Positions 55,597 to 63,498 of a DNA stretch of 64,000 nt are shown piece after piece. A program made the translations under genes and the position numbers. How positions within the stretch are numbered: position 1 is the first letter of the stretch; every line of letters begins with the position of its first letter. The notes beneath the pieces are model-generated. The model was not told the origin of the DNA, made no database searches, and saw only the letters and a program-made list of their open reading frames with translations. The stretch lies in assembly GCA_035541475.1 (NCBI GenBank), contig DATKND010000025.1:62001-126000 (forward strand), read 5' to 3'. The stretch comes from DASUFZ01 sp035541475. GTDB lineage: Bacteria; Myxococcota_A; UBA9160; SMWR01.

Positions 55597-55615
55597 GGCT
55601 CCTCCTCGTTCGGAA

Positions 55616-55699
55616 TCAGCTGAACGCGCAGAGCATCTTCGCCGCCGTCAGCGCGAGGAAGAGCGCGAGCGGGAGCCACGTGAGCGGTGACGCATCCAA
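55616..55699 (-). CDS. Possible 27-residue single-helix membrane peptide
   Basis: A TTG-started frame encodes MDASPLTWLPLALFLALTAA then KMLCAFS, one membrane helix of about 18 residues, in the gap upstream of the enoyl-CoA hydratase. There is no clear ribosome-binding site and the start is not ATG, so it may be chance. Included because its composition is that of a small membrane protein. Confidence 0.2.
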   Translation of the reverse strand: MDASPLTWLPLALFLALTAAKMLCAFS

Positions 55700-55726
55700 G
55701 GCGCAGCAGCGTACCGCAGTCGTGTC

Positions 55727-56617
55727 CTAGAGCGCGGGCAGAGTCAGCCCGATCCCGTCGCCGCGGTAGAAGTGGTCGCGCGGCTCTTCCGCGAAGTAGC
55801 AGTACCGGCGCTTGGTGCGCAGCGCGAACTTCCAGAGCGCATCGCTCACGTCCGCGTTGTCGGAGAGCACCAGCGCGCCCGGCGAGAGCCGCGACTCCGC
55901 GACCGCGAACTCGCGCGCCTCGAACTCGGGCGTGTGGTCGCTGTCGTGGAGCAGGAAGTCGATGCACTCGAGCCTGGCCAGCTCGGCCAGCGAGTCGCCC
56001 CAGACGATGTGACCGACCTTCGTGTAAGGCCCCTTCAGCAGCCAGCCCGCCTGCGGGTTGTGGTCGATGCCGACGTAGCGACCGGGCGCGCCCTCCTCGG
56101 CGTTGCGCAGCAGCGCCGCGCAGAGCACGCAGGCGCCGAGCCCCTTGTCGACGCCGGTCTCGACCACGAGTCGCGGGCGGAAGAGCCGCACCAGCACGTA
56201 CCAGCCGATGCGCCGGCCGAAGCGCGGGAAGGCGTCGGCGTGCATGCAGTCCGGCGACGCGAGCGTCGCGCGGCGCACGTGCGCGTGCAGCATCTCGTCG
56301 GCGTCGAGCTCGCGCATCAGCTCCTGCACGCGCGCGAGCTCGGCGCCGCTGGCCTGCGAGAGGAACGCCGCGAGCTGCTCCAGGTTCCGCGGAGTCAGGT
56401 CGTAGGTGTAGTTCGTGACCTCGCGCGAGTCGCGCCACCAGCGCCAGGCCTTCTGCGCCTCGCGGGCCACGTGGCGCAGCGCGATGCGCGCGCGCCAGAT
56501 CGAGATCAAGGTCGGACCGACCGCCGGCAGGCGCGCGACGCGGCGCGCGTTCGTGATGCCGTCGTGCTCGCTCGAGACGGCCTCGAGGACCGCGCTCTCG
56601 ATCCGGCGCTCGTCCAT
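55727..56617 (-). CDS. Class I SAM-dependent methyltransferase-like protein
   Basis: 296 residues. The N-terminal half (about 1-130) is helical with no known motif. The C-terminal half has VVETGVDKGLGACVLCAAL (motif I-like), YVGIDHNPQAG (acidic motif II) and FLLHDSDHTPEF, the pattern of class-24-type methyltransferases that act on sugars or small molecules. Substrate unknown. Stands alone on the minus strand. Confidence 0.75.
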   Translation of the reverse strand: MDERRIESAVLEAVSSEHDGITNARRVARLPAVGPTLISIWRARIALRHVAREAQKAWRWWRDSREVTNYTYDLTPRNLEQLAAFLSQASGAELARVQELMRELDADEMLHAHVRRATLASPDCMHADAFPRFGRRIGWYVLVRLFRPRLVVETGVDKGLGACVLCAALLRNAEEGAPGRYVGIDHNPQAGWLLKGPYTKVGHIVWGDSLAELARLECIDFLLHDSDHTPEFEAREFAVAESRLSPGALVLSDNADVSDALWKFALRTKRRYCYFAEEPRDHFYRGDGIGLTLPAL

Positions 56618-56707
56618 CGCTCCCCTCCGGCGCGGCGCGGGCCGCCCCGGTCGTATCGGCAGACGGCCGCCCGACTCGAGCGCCCGAGCAGGGGAAAGTG
56701 ACGGCGC

Positions 56708-57070
56708 TCACCCCGTGGCGGGCGCCCCGCCTCCCGGCCGCGCCGCGTACTTCATCACCCGCACCTTCTCCATCGTGACGAGGCCCTCGGCGACCATCTC
56801 GTCGAGGATCTCGGTCAGGCGCGGCATGCGGTCCTCCGAGTCCACGATCTCGATCACGACCGGGAGGTCCTCGGACAGGCGCAGCACCCGGCTCGTGTGG
56901 AGCACGCTGTGCGCGCCGAAGCCGGCGACCCCGTGGAAGACGGTCGCCCCCGCGAAGTGCTCCTGGCGTAGCCGCTCGAGCAGCGCAGTCGCGAGCGAGC
57001 GGTGGTGCCACTTGTCGCTCTCGCCGATGAAGACGCGCACCAGGAACTGCTCGCCGGTCAGGACACGCAT
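56708..57070 (-). CDS. DUF190 (PII-like) family protein
   Basis: 120 residues. GEQFLVRVFIGESDKWHHRSLATALLERL, GATVFHGVAGFG and LPVVIEIVDSEDRM are the family pattern. These small trimeric PII-like proteins are often encoded next to CrcB fluoride channels, as here (26 bp apart, same strand). Start ATG 57070 has GGAGGA upstream. Function in fluoride handling is inferred from context. Confidence 0.88.
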   Translation of the reverse strand: MRVLTGEQFLVRVFIGESDKWHHRSLATALLERLRQEHFAGATVFHGVAGFGAHSVLHTSRVLRLSEDLPVVIEIVDSEDRMPRLTEILDEMVAEGLVTMEKVRVMKYAARPGGGAPATG

Positions 57071-57096
57071 GGAATCCTCCACGACTCGAAGATGAA

Positions 57097-57480
57097 TCAA
57101 TGCCCCACGGCCAGCCTGGCCGCCGCCAGACCGAGCAGCCCCGCCGCGAGGCACCCGCCGAGCGTCGCACCCACGTTCGCGAAGGCGAGCAGCCACTCGC
57201 CGTCGCTCGCGAGCGCGAGCGTCTCGTAGTTGAAGGCCGAGTAGGTGGTGAACCCGCCCATCACGCCGGTGGTCAGGAAGAGGCGCATGCCGGGAGAGAT
57301 CCAGGTCGTCGAGAGGCCCACCTGCATGATGGCCCCGATCAGGAAGGATCCCAGCACGTTGACGGCGAGGGTGCCGACCGGGAACCCCGGGCCGAGCAGG
57401 CGCAGCGCGCCGAGCGAGACCAGGTAGCGGGCGCCGCCGCCGAGCGCGCTCCCGAGACAGACCCACGCGAGTCGCTCCAT
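57097..57480 (-). CDS. crcB: CrcB/Fluc fluoride channel
   Basis: 127 residues with four membrane helices. It has GSALGGGARYLVS, GTLAVNVLGSFLIG with the pore Asn, and GGFTTYSAFNYE with the phenylalanines that line the fluoride path. It exports fluoride as an antiparallel dimer. First gene of a two-gene unit with DUF190. I looked for the fluoride riboswitch upstream and did not find it. Confidence 0.95.
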   Translation of the reverse strand: MERLAWVCLGSALGGGARYLVSLGALRLLGPGFPVGTLAVNVLGSFLIGAIMQVGLSTTWISPGMRLFLTTGVMGGFTTYSAFNYETLALASDGEWLLAFANVGATLGGCLAAGLLGLAAARLAVGH

Positions 57481-57533
57481 CTCCCGCTCCCCCGTATGCT
57501 GACCGCCCGGATCGAAGCAAAGAGGAGGCCGTC

Positions 57534-58442
57534 ATGCTCGTGCTCGAGGGCAAGAAGATCCTGCTGACGGGACCCACCAGCCAGGTCGCGTGGCCGATCG
57601 CGCGGACGCTCGCGCCGCGAAACGTGGTTTTCGGCGTCTCGCGCCTGCAGAAATCCGAGGAGCGGGAGCGCCTCGAGGCGGCCGGCGTGCGCGCCGTGCC
57701 GCTCGACCTCGCGCGCGACTCCTTCGACCGGCTGCCGCGCGATTTCGACTACGTGCTCCACTTCGGCGTCGCGAAGAGCGGCGACTTCGAGGCCGACCTC
57801 GCCGCCAACGCCGAGGGGCTCGGCCGCCTGCTGACGCACTGTCGCGACGCAGAGGCCGTGCTCCACTGCTCGTCGGGCGGCGTCTACGCGCCGCCGGGTC
57901 ACAAGCCCGCGAAGGAGACCGATCCGCTCGGCGACAACCACCGCGCGATGATGCCGACCTACAGCCTCTGCAAGATCGCGGCGGAGGTGGTCGCACGCAC
58001 GCAGGCGCGGCTGCTCGATCTGCCCGTCACGATCGCGCGCTTCAGCGTGCCCTACGGCGACAACGGCGGCTGGCCCTTCTATCACCTGATGATGATGAAG
58101 TCCGGCGTGCCGATTCCCGTGCATCCGGACGCGCCGAACACCTTCAACCCGATCCACGAGGACGACTACATCGCGCAGATCCCGCGCATGCTCGAGATCG
58201 CGAGCGTGCCGGCCACGATCGTGAACTGGGCCGGCGAAGAGGCCTCGATCGAGGGTTGGTGCGCGTACCTCGGCGAGCTGACGGGGCTCACGCCGAAGTT
58301 CCAGACGACCGAGAAGACCATCGCGACCCTTCCCCTCGACACCACGCGCATGCACGAGCTCGTCGGGCGAACGCGCGTCGGCTGGCGGGACGGGATGCGG
58401 CGGCTGGTGCAGGCGCGAGCGCCGGAGCTGCTGAAGGGCTGA
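57534..58442 (+). CDS. NAD-dependent epimerase/dehydratase family protein
   Basis: 302 residues of extended SDR type. The glycine motif is altered (TGPTSQVAWPIA instead of TGxxGxxG). HFGVAKSGDFEADLAANAEG, CSSGGVYAPPGH and the catalytic pattern TYSLCKIAAE (Y-x3-K) are present. The substrate is probably a nucleotide sugar or similar. GGAGG precedes the ATG. Divergent from crcB, 53 bp apart. Confidence 0.83.
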   Translation: MLVLEGKKILLTGPTSQVAWPIARTLAPRNVVFGVSRLQKSEERERLEAAGVRAVPLDLARDSFDRLPRDFDYVLHFGVAKSGDFEADLAANAEGLGRLLTHCRDAEAVLHCSSGGVYAPPGHKPAKETDPLGDNHRAMMPTYSLCKIAAEVVARTQARLLDLPVTIARFSVPYGDNGGWPFYHLMMMKSGVPIPVHPDAPNTFNPIHEDDYIAQIPRMLEIASVPATIVNWAGEEASIEGWCAYLGELTGLTPKFQTTEKTIATLPLDTTRMHELVGRTRVGWRDGMRRLVQARAPELLKG

Positions 58443-58466
58443 CGCATCGCGCGGAGCGGGATCGAG

Positions 58467-59726
58467 GTGACGGCATCTCTCTCGGGGCGCGCGGCCTTCG
58501 GGATCCTCGCCGCCGCGCTCGGGCTGTCGTGCAGCCGCGAGCAGTGGCACGTCGGGCGCAACGTGCGTGCCCACGACGAGGACGTGGCGGCCGCGCTCGG
58601 CGACACCGCGCAGCAGATCACGGAGGACCTCCGGCCCTCCGACATCCCCGCCATCGAGTACCCGCACGCGCTGCGACCCTGCTGCGCATTCGGCAGCGAC
58701 CTGCGCGTGGAGCTCGGGCGCGTGGCCGTGCCCGGCGTCGAGATCGGCAACCTGATCGACCCGGGCGATCTCGGCCACCATCGCTACGACAACGGCTACC
58801 TCTCGATGCAGCGCGATCCGCGGGGATTCGTCTCCGACGAGCGCAACGGCCTCGTGTACACCTGTCGCGCCGGCTTCCTCGACATCGCGCACGTGCGCGA
58901 CAACGCCGACAACACGCTCGCGTTGATGTCCGCCATCGCGCGCACGATGGAGACCGGCAGCAGCACCGAGATCCCGCCGCAGGGCGCGTCGATGCGAGTG
59001 CGGGTGCGGCCGATCCCGCCGGAGGCGATCGCGAAGTACAGCCGCAAGCAGCTCGCGGGCGCGCTGGCGCAGTGGCTCGCCTTCCAGCTCTCCATCTGGC
59101 ACGAGATCGCGACGTTCTACGGCTATGCGTCGCTGGCGGACTGGCCCGAAAAGATCTCGGCCTTCTCGCCGGAGGACCTCTACTCGAACCAGATCGGCGT
59201 TCGCATCGCGGCCGGCATCGTGGCTGGCGCGGGCGCGCGCAGCGACCTCGAGTACGGCGTCAACTTCGACGCCTGGCTCACGCGTACGCTCGAGCGACTC
59301 CGCGCGCTGCCGCTCTCGTCGTCGCGCGCGGCGATGCGCGAGGTGGACGGCGCCTGGTGGGACTCCGACAAGCGCATCCCCGACTGGACGCTGCTCACCC
59401 GTCGCAACTTCGTGACGGGCCCCTTCCTGCACGGCTGGCGCCTCGAGGACGCGAGGCCCGGCACGCGCGGCGCGGTCACGCCGCTCGCGCGCTGCAAGGA
59501 CTCCGCGCCGCCGCTCGTGCTCTACGTCGCCGACGGCTTCGCGGGCGCGCGCTTCCGCGACTACGCGACGGTGGAGTTCGAGGTCGGCGACGGGCTCGTC
59601 GCGGGCGGCTTTCCGCTGCCGCGCGCGGACAGCCGCCTCGTCACGCAGGAGGACTTCCCCGCGATCATCGGAAAGATCCGGCAGGAGAACGCGCAGCAGT
59701 TCGGAGAGGGCGCGGACGCGCCGTGA
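58467..59726 (+). CDS. DUF4056 family exported protein, probable lipoprotein
   Basis: 419 residues. A short signal sequence ends with a lipobox-like GLSC. LRPCCAFGSDLRVELGRVAVPG, GHHRYDNGYLSMQRDP and WHEIATFYGYASLADWPEK are the stretches I recognise as DUF4056. Function is unknown; the His/Glu pair in WHEI might bind a metal. GTG start 24 bp after the epimerase stop, so the two are probably co-transcribed. Confidence 0.78.
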   Translation: MTASLSGRAAFGILAAALGLSCSREQWHVGRNVRAHDEDVAAALGDTAQQITEDLRPSDIPAIEYPHALRPCCAFGSDLRVELGRVAVPGVEIGNLIDPGDLGHHRYDNGYLSMQRDPRGFVSDERNGLVYTCRAGFLDIAHVRDNADNTLALMSAIARTMETGSSTEIPPQGASMRVRVRPIPPEAIAKYSRKQLAGALAQWLAFQLSIWHEIATFYGYASLADWPEKISAFSPEDLYSNQIGVRIAAGIVAGAGARSDLEYGVNFDAWLTRTLERLRALPLSSSRAAMREVDGAWWDSDKRIPDWTLLTRRNFVTGPFLHGWRLEDARPGTRGAVTPLARCKDSAPPLVLYVADGFAGARFRDYATVEFEVGDGLVAGGFPLPRADSRLVTQEDFPAIIGKIRQENAQQFGEGADAP

Positions 59727-59752
59727 CTCTGCCGGGTCGTCGCGCTCGCCGA

Positions 59753-60961
59753 TCAGGCGCGCGAGAGCAGCATGCAGCCGCCGAGCGGTCCGCCGCCGGC
59801 CGCCGCGACGGCGACGCGAGGTCCGTTCGGCACCTGGCGCGCGCCGCCCTCGCCCCAGAGCTGCACGCAGGCCTCGTGCAGGAAGCCGAAGCCGTGGAGC
59901 CGTCCGCCGGAGAGCTGACCGCCGTTGGTGTTGAGCGGGATCTGTCCGTCCCGCGCGATCGCCGCGCCGCCCTCGATGAAGCGGCCGCCCTCGCCCTTCG
60001 GGCAGAAGCCGAGCGCCTCGAGCCAGGCGAGCGCGATGAAGCTGAAGCCGTCGTAGAGCTCGGCGACGTCGACGTCACTCGGCCGCAGCTCGGTGCGCTC
60101 CCACATCATCGCGGCGGCGTCGCGCAGCGCCATCGTGGAGAGGTCGTCGAACTGGTCCCACGACGGGCGCCCGCGCAGCGCGGAGCCGATCGCCTCGACG
60201 CGCAGCGGCGCGCGGCGGAGATCGCGCGCCGCATCGACGTGCGAGACGATCATCGCGGTGCCGCCGTCGCAGGGGACGTCGCAATCGTAGAGGCAGAAGG
60301 GCGTGCTGATCATGCGCGCGCCGAGGTAGTCCTCGAGGGTGAGCGGCTCGCGGTAGATCGCCTTCGGGTTGCCGGCGGCGTTGCGGCGCGCGTTGAGCGC
60401 GATCTGCGCGAGCTGCTCGCGCGTGGTGCCGTACTCGTGGAAGTGTCGCTTCGCGAACATGGCGATCCAGTTCGCGGCCGAATAGGCGCGGAACGGGAGC
60501 GTGAACTCCATCGTGGGACCCGAGGCGCGAAAGCCGCGGCCGCCCGCGCCGCCGCCGACGCCGATCCCCGCGCGGCCGCCCTTGCCCTGCGCCGTGCCCT
60601 CCCAGACCGAGCGGAAGCAGAGCACGTGGCGCGCGTAGCCGCAGGCCACCGCGGCGCAGGCGTCGATCACGCAGCCGAGCTGACCCGGACGCTCGAGGCC
60701 GCCCGAGTACCAGTCGAGGCGAAGGCGCAGCGCGTCGTGGACGTCCGTGATGCCGGCGCCGGTGAAGCCCGGCGCGCCGCCCATCGCGCCCGGATAGGTC
60801 GCGAGGCCGTCGATGTCCGAGGGACGCAGCCCTGCGTCGGCGATCGCGGCGAGGCAGGCGTCGAGCGTCAGCGCGAGCGGATCGCGGCCGAGACGCCGGC
60901 CCACGTCGGACTGCCCGATGCCCGTGATCGCGGCGCGCCGCTCGAGGGTCTCCCGCCTCAC
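59753..60961 (-). CDS. Thiolase-family protein, lipid-transfer (SCP2/Ltp) type
   Basis: 402 residues of thiolase fold. AAITGIGQSDVGRRLGRDP at the start, ERPGQLGCVIDACAAVACGYARHVL, ELYDGFSFIALAWLEALGFCP and NTNGGQLSGGRLHGFGFLHEACVQLWGE near the end. This is the group that includes SCP-x thiolases and the steroid-degrading aldolase Ltp2. GTG start overlaps the DUF35 gene by 4 nt (GTGA); Ltp2-type enzymes need a DUF35 partner. Acts on CoA esters of unknown type. Confidence 0.85.
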   Translation of the reverse strand: MRRETLERRAAITGIGQSDVGRRLGRDPLALTLDACLAAIADAGLRPSDIDGLATYPGAMGGAPGFTGAGITDVHDALRLRLDWYSGGLERPGQLGCVIDACAAVACGYARHVLCFRSVWEGTAQGKGGRAGIGVGGGAGGRGFRASGPTMEFTLPFRAYSAANWIAMFAKRHFHEYGTTREQLAQIALNARRNAAGNPKAIYREPLTLEDYLGARMISTPFCLYDCDVPCDGGTAMIVSHVDAARDLRRAPLRVEAIGSALRGRPSWDQFDDLSTMALRDAAAMMWERTELRPSDVDVAELYDGFSFIALAWLEALGFCPKGEGGRFIEGGAAIARDGQIPLNTNGGQLSGGRLHGFGFLHEACVQLWGEGGARQVPNGPRVAVAAAGGGPLGGCMLLSRA

Positions 60962-61371
60962 GCGGACCTCGGCTCGAACAGCGGGATCCACACATCGTCG
61001 TGCTGCTCGAAGAGCACCTGCACCGCCAATCCGACGCGCAGGGTCTCCGGGGTCACGCGCAGCACGTTCGTCATCAGCCGGAGTCCCACCTGCTCCTCGA
61101 TCTCGACGATCGCGATCGCGTAGGGATGATCCGGCGACGGCACCCAGGGCTGGTGGTTCCAGGTGAAGGTCAGCACCGTCGCGCGGCCGGACACGGCCTC
61201 GGGCGCGAGCTCGCGGCCGTAGCAGCGCGGGCAGACGGGCGATGGCGGGTGCGCGTAGGTGTGACACGCGGCGCAGCGCAGGAAGCAGAGCTCGCCTCGC
61301 TCGCCGCCGCGCCAGAAATGCTCGTTCTCCGGCGTGACGCGCGGGAGCACGCGAAAGGGTTTGTCGCTCAC
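60958..61371 (-). CDS. DUF35 zinc-ribbon/OB-fold protein
   Basis: 137 residues. The zinc ribbon LRCAACHTYAHPPSPVCPRC carries four cysteines (C-x2-C ... C-x2-C), and an OB fold with FTWNHQPWVPSPDHPYAIAIVEI follows. Such proteins bind and position thiolase- or Ltp2-type partners and CoA esters. GTG 61371 is used; no strong ribosome-binding site is visible. Its stop overlaps the thiolase start. Confidence 0.87.
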   Translation of the reverse strand: MSDKPFRVLPRVTPENEHFWRGGERGELCFLRCAACHTYAHPPSPVCPRCYGRELAPEAVSGRATVLTFTWNHQPWVPSPDHPYAIAIVEIEEQVGLRLMTNVLRVTPETLRVGLAVQVLFEQHDDVWIPLFEPRSA

Positions 61372-61403
61372 GGGCGCGCGATCGTAACAGACGCCCGCGC
61401 GAA

Positions 61404-61796
61404 TCAAGCGCCTCGGAGCCAGCGCAAGAGCGGCGGTCCGAGCACGAGCAGCCCGACGAGCGCCGCACCGATCGAGGCGGCGAGGACCGCGCCGGCGGCC
61501 GCGTCCTTCGCGCGTCCGACGAGCGGGTGGCGATCCGGCTTCACCGCATCGGCCAGCGACTCGAGCGCGGTATTGAAGGCCTCCGCGGTCCACACCGCCG
61601 CGATCGCCGCGACGAGCCAGCACCACTCGAGACGCGAGACGCGGAGCCCGAGTCCCGCCGCCACGACCGCGAGCGTCGCCGCCGCGTGGATGCGCGCGTT
61701 GTGCTGCGACGCCAGCACGTAGGCGAGACCCGCGCCGGCGGCCGCGAAGCTGCGCGCGCGCGCGCGCAGCGAGAAGGGCTTCGCGCGCCGCGCCAT
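61404..61796 (-). CDS. Diacylglycerol kinase family membrane protein
   Basis: 130 residues, three membrane helices. EAFNTALESLADAVKPDRHPLVGRAKDAAAGAVL is the DgkA/UndpK signature, with the ATP-Mg Glu and Asp/Lys residues. Phosphorylates diacylglycerol or undecaprenol, recycling lipid carriers. Same strand as TetR and the thiolase/DUF35 pair; 32 bp before DUF35. Confidence 0.92.
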   Translation of the reverse strand: MARRAKPFSLRARARSFAAAGAGLAYVLASQHNARIHAAATLAVVAAGLGLRVSRLEWCWLVAAIAAVWTAEAFNTALESLADAVKPDRHPLVGRAKDAAAGAVLAASIGAALVGLLVLGPPLLRWLRGA

Positions 61797-61816
61797 GCCG
61801 GGTTCCTCGGCGGCGC

Positions 61817-62482
61817 TCAGCGCGCGCCGCCCGTCACGGTCTGATGGAGGATGCGCGCGCAGGTCGCGACGAGATCGTCGCGGCCGACGCCGATGGTCTC
61901 GAGCTCGCGATGGTAGGCGGCGAGCCGCTCGAGGATCGCGCCGAGCGCGGCCGCGGCGGCGCCGGGATGCAGCCCCGGGTCGACGCGCCCGGCCCGCTGG
62001 CCCGCCGCGATCTGCGCCGCGAGGTGCTGGACGACCGGCGAGAGCGTGTGCTGCCTGACGCGCATGAAGCGGCGGTCGCCCTCGTCGGCGGCGAGATTGC
62101 GGACGAGCAACACCGCGCGGTGGCTATCCCAGTGGAGCAGGAACGCCTCGACGATCGCGCGGGCGTTGGCGAGGCCGCCCTCGCCTTCCCACGGGCGGTC
62201 GATCAGCTCGAGCACCGCCGGCATGTCCGCCGCGGCCAGCTCCGCGAGCCGCAAGGTCACCTCGCTCACGTCCTTGAAGTACTGGTAGAACGTGGCGGGC
62301 GACGTGCCGGCGGCGCGCGCGATGTCGACCACCGAGAGGTCGCGCACGCTTTGCGAGGCGAGCAGCGACTCGGTCGCCTGGAGCAGCGCGCCGCGCGTCT
62401 TGCGCGCGCGCGGCCCGAGCGCGCGCCCGTTCTGGTCGACCGCGGGACCCTGCGCGCGGAGCGCCTCCACCTTCTCCACCAC
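61817..62482 (-). CDS. TetR-family transcriptional regulator
   Basis: 221 residues. The N-terminal helix-turn-helix LSVVDIARAAGTSPATFYQYFKDVSEV is typical TetR, and the ligand domain is about 150 residues of helices. The sequence resembles regulators of fatty-acid or steroid catabolism, which fits the downstream thiolase. GTG at 62482 (or 62479) has GGAG upstream; the frame also opens at TTG 62524. Confidence 0.88.
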   Translation of the reverse strand: MVEKVEALRAQGPAVDQNGRALGPRARKTRGALLQATESLLASQSVRDLSVVDIARAAGTSPATFYQYFKDVSEVTLRLAELAAADMPAVLELIDRPWEGEGGLANARAIVEAFLLHWDSHRAVLLVRNLAADEGDRRFMRVRQHTLSPVVQHLAAQIAAGQRAGRVDPGLHPGAAAAALGAILERLAAYHRELETIGVGRDDLVATCARILHQTVTGGAR

Positions 62483-62588
62483 CGCTCCGCGTCGGCGACC
62501 GGCTCGGCCGGACGTCCGGGGCAACGGCTCGACGCTAGATCAGCGGCCGGCGTCCGTCACGCCGCGAGGTTAGGCGGGGTGCTCGGAC

Positions 62589-63422
62589 TCAGACGCGGCG
62601 CAGCCCGCGGCGGCCTGCCATCCCGAGCCCGAGGGCCAGGGCTCCGAGCGCCAGCGGAGGCAGCGCCGGGACCTGCGGCGCGGGCGGCGGATCCGCCCCC
62701 TCGCTCTCGGGGACGGTCACGGTCTGGTCGTAGGTGACCTCGGAGGCGGCGTCGGTCGTCGCCGAGAATCCGACCGTGAAGGAGGTCGCTCCTCCCTCGG
62801 CATCGCCCGACGACGGATACACATCCGTGACGACATCACAGGAGGCGCCCGGCGCGAGATCCATTCCCGTACAGCCGCTCACGTCGCCGCCTGTGGCTTG
62901 CGCGCCGTAGATGTGCAGCGGAACCGCGCTCGCGTTGGTCAATGTGCCCGTGATGGTCGTCAACTGCCCCGCCGGCGCGGTGATCGGAGGCCGTTCGGTC
63001 CAGGCGTAGGACGGCAGTACATCGGGCCGCACGAGAACCACGCGCCCGCTCGCGGTCGATTCGCTGTAGCCAACGTCGTTCGTGTAGACGGCTGCCGGAT
63101 CCGGCGCGCTGCACGCGACACTCGTGATGTCGATCGCCCGCCCGACGAGATCCCAGCGCGTGACGCCGCAGCCGCTGTAAGTGGTGGTGTGGTAGCCACC
63201 GCCGCGGCCGGAGCCGCCGCAACGCGTGCTGACCGAGGTCAGGCCCGTGATGTAGAAGCCATCCGCGCTGAAGCCGGTCGCGGTAGTCGCCGTCGTGCCG
63301 GTGCCGCACTGCCGTCCGATGACCGCATACGGCGAAGGAGAGGCCAGCGTCAGCGTGTCGGCGTGCGCGGCTTGTGCGCCCAAGCAGGCCAGGACCGCAA
63401 GCAGACTCTTCGTCGCCCGCAT
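62589..63422 (-). CDS. Exported protein with a C-terminal sorting-like tail (PEP/IPTL-CTERM-like)
   Basis: 277 residues. Signal peptide ending AHADT; a beta-rich, Thr/Ser/Gly-rich body with paired cysteines and a repeat-like half (ITGTLTNASAVPLHIYG, PGASCDVVTDVYPSSGDAEG) typical of extracellular domains. The end is PALPPLALGALALGLGMAGR followed by arginines: a short Pro-rich motif, a membrane helix and a basic tail. That is the layout of exosortase-type sorting signals. The ATG at 63422 has AAGGAGGTG ideally placed. Confidence 0.8.
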   Translation of the reverse strand: MRATKSLLAVLACLGAQAAHADTLTLASPSPYAVIGRQCGTGTTATTATGFSADGFYITGLTSVSTRCGGSGRGGGYHTTTYSGCGVTRWDLVGRAIDITSVACSAPDPAAVYTNDVGYSESTASGRVVLVRPDVLPSYAWTERPPITAPAGQLTTITGTLTNASAVPLHIYGAQATGGDVSGCTGMDLAPGASCDVVTDVYPSSGDAEGGATSFTVGFSATTDAASEVTYDQTVTVPESEGADPPPAPQVPALPPLALGALALGLGMAGRRGLRRV

Positions 63423-63498
63423 CGCACACCTCCTTGCAACACCCGACGGTCGCCACGCTGGACGCGTCGGCGGCGCCAATCACCTGACGACAACGCAA

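Noticed and set aside
57481..57533. Fluoride riboswitch upstream of crcB
   Set aside because: I looked for the conserved fluoride aptamer elements; the 53-bp gap is too short and lacks them.
57590..61123. Plus-strand open frame of 1177 codons
   Set aside because: Runs across the epimerase, DUF4056 and thiolase genes in wrong frames; composition typical of a shadow.
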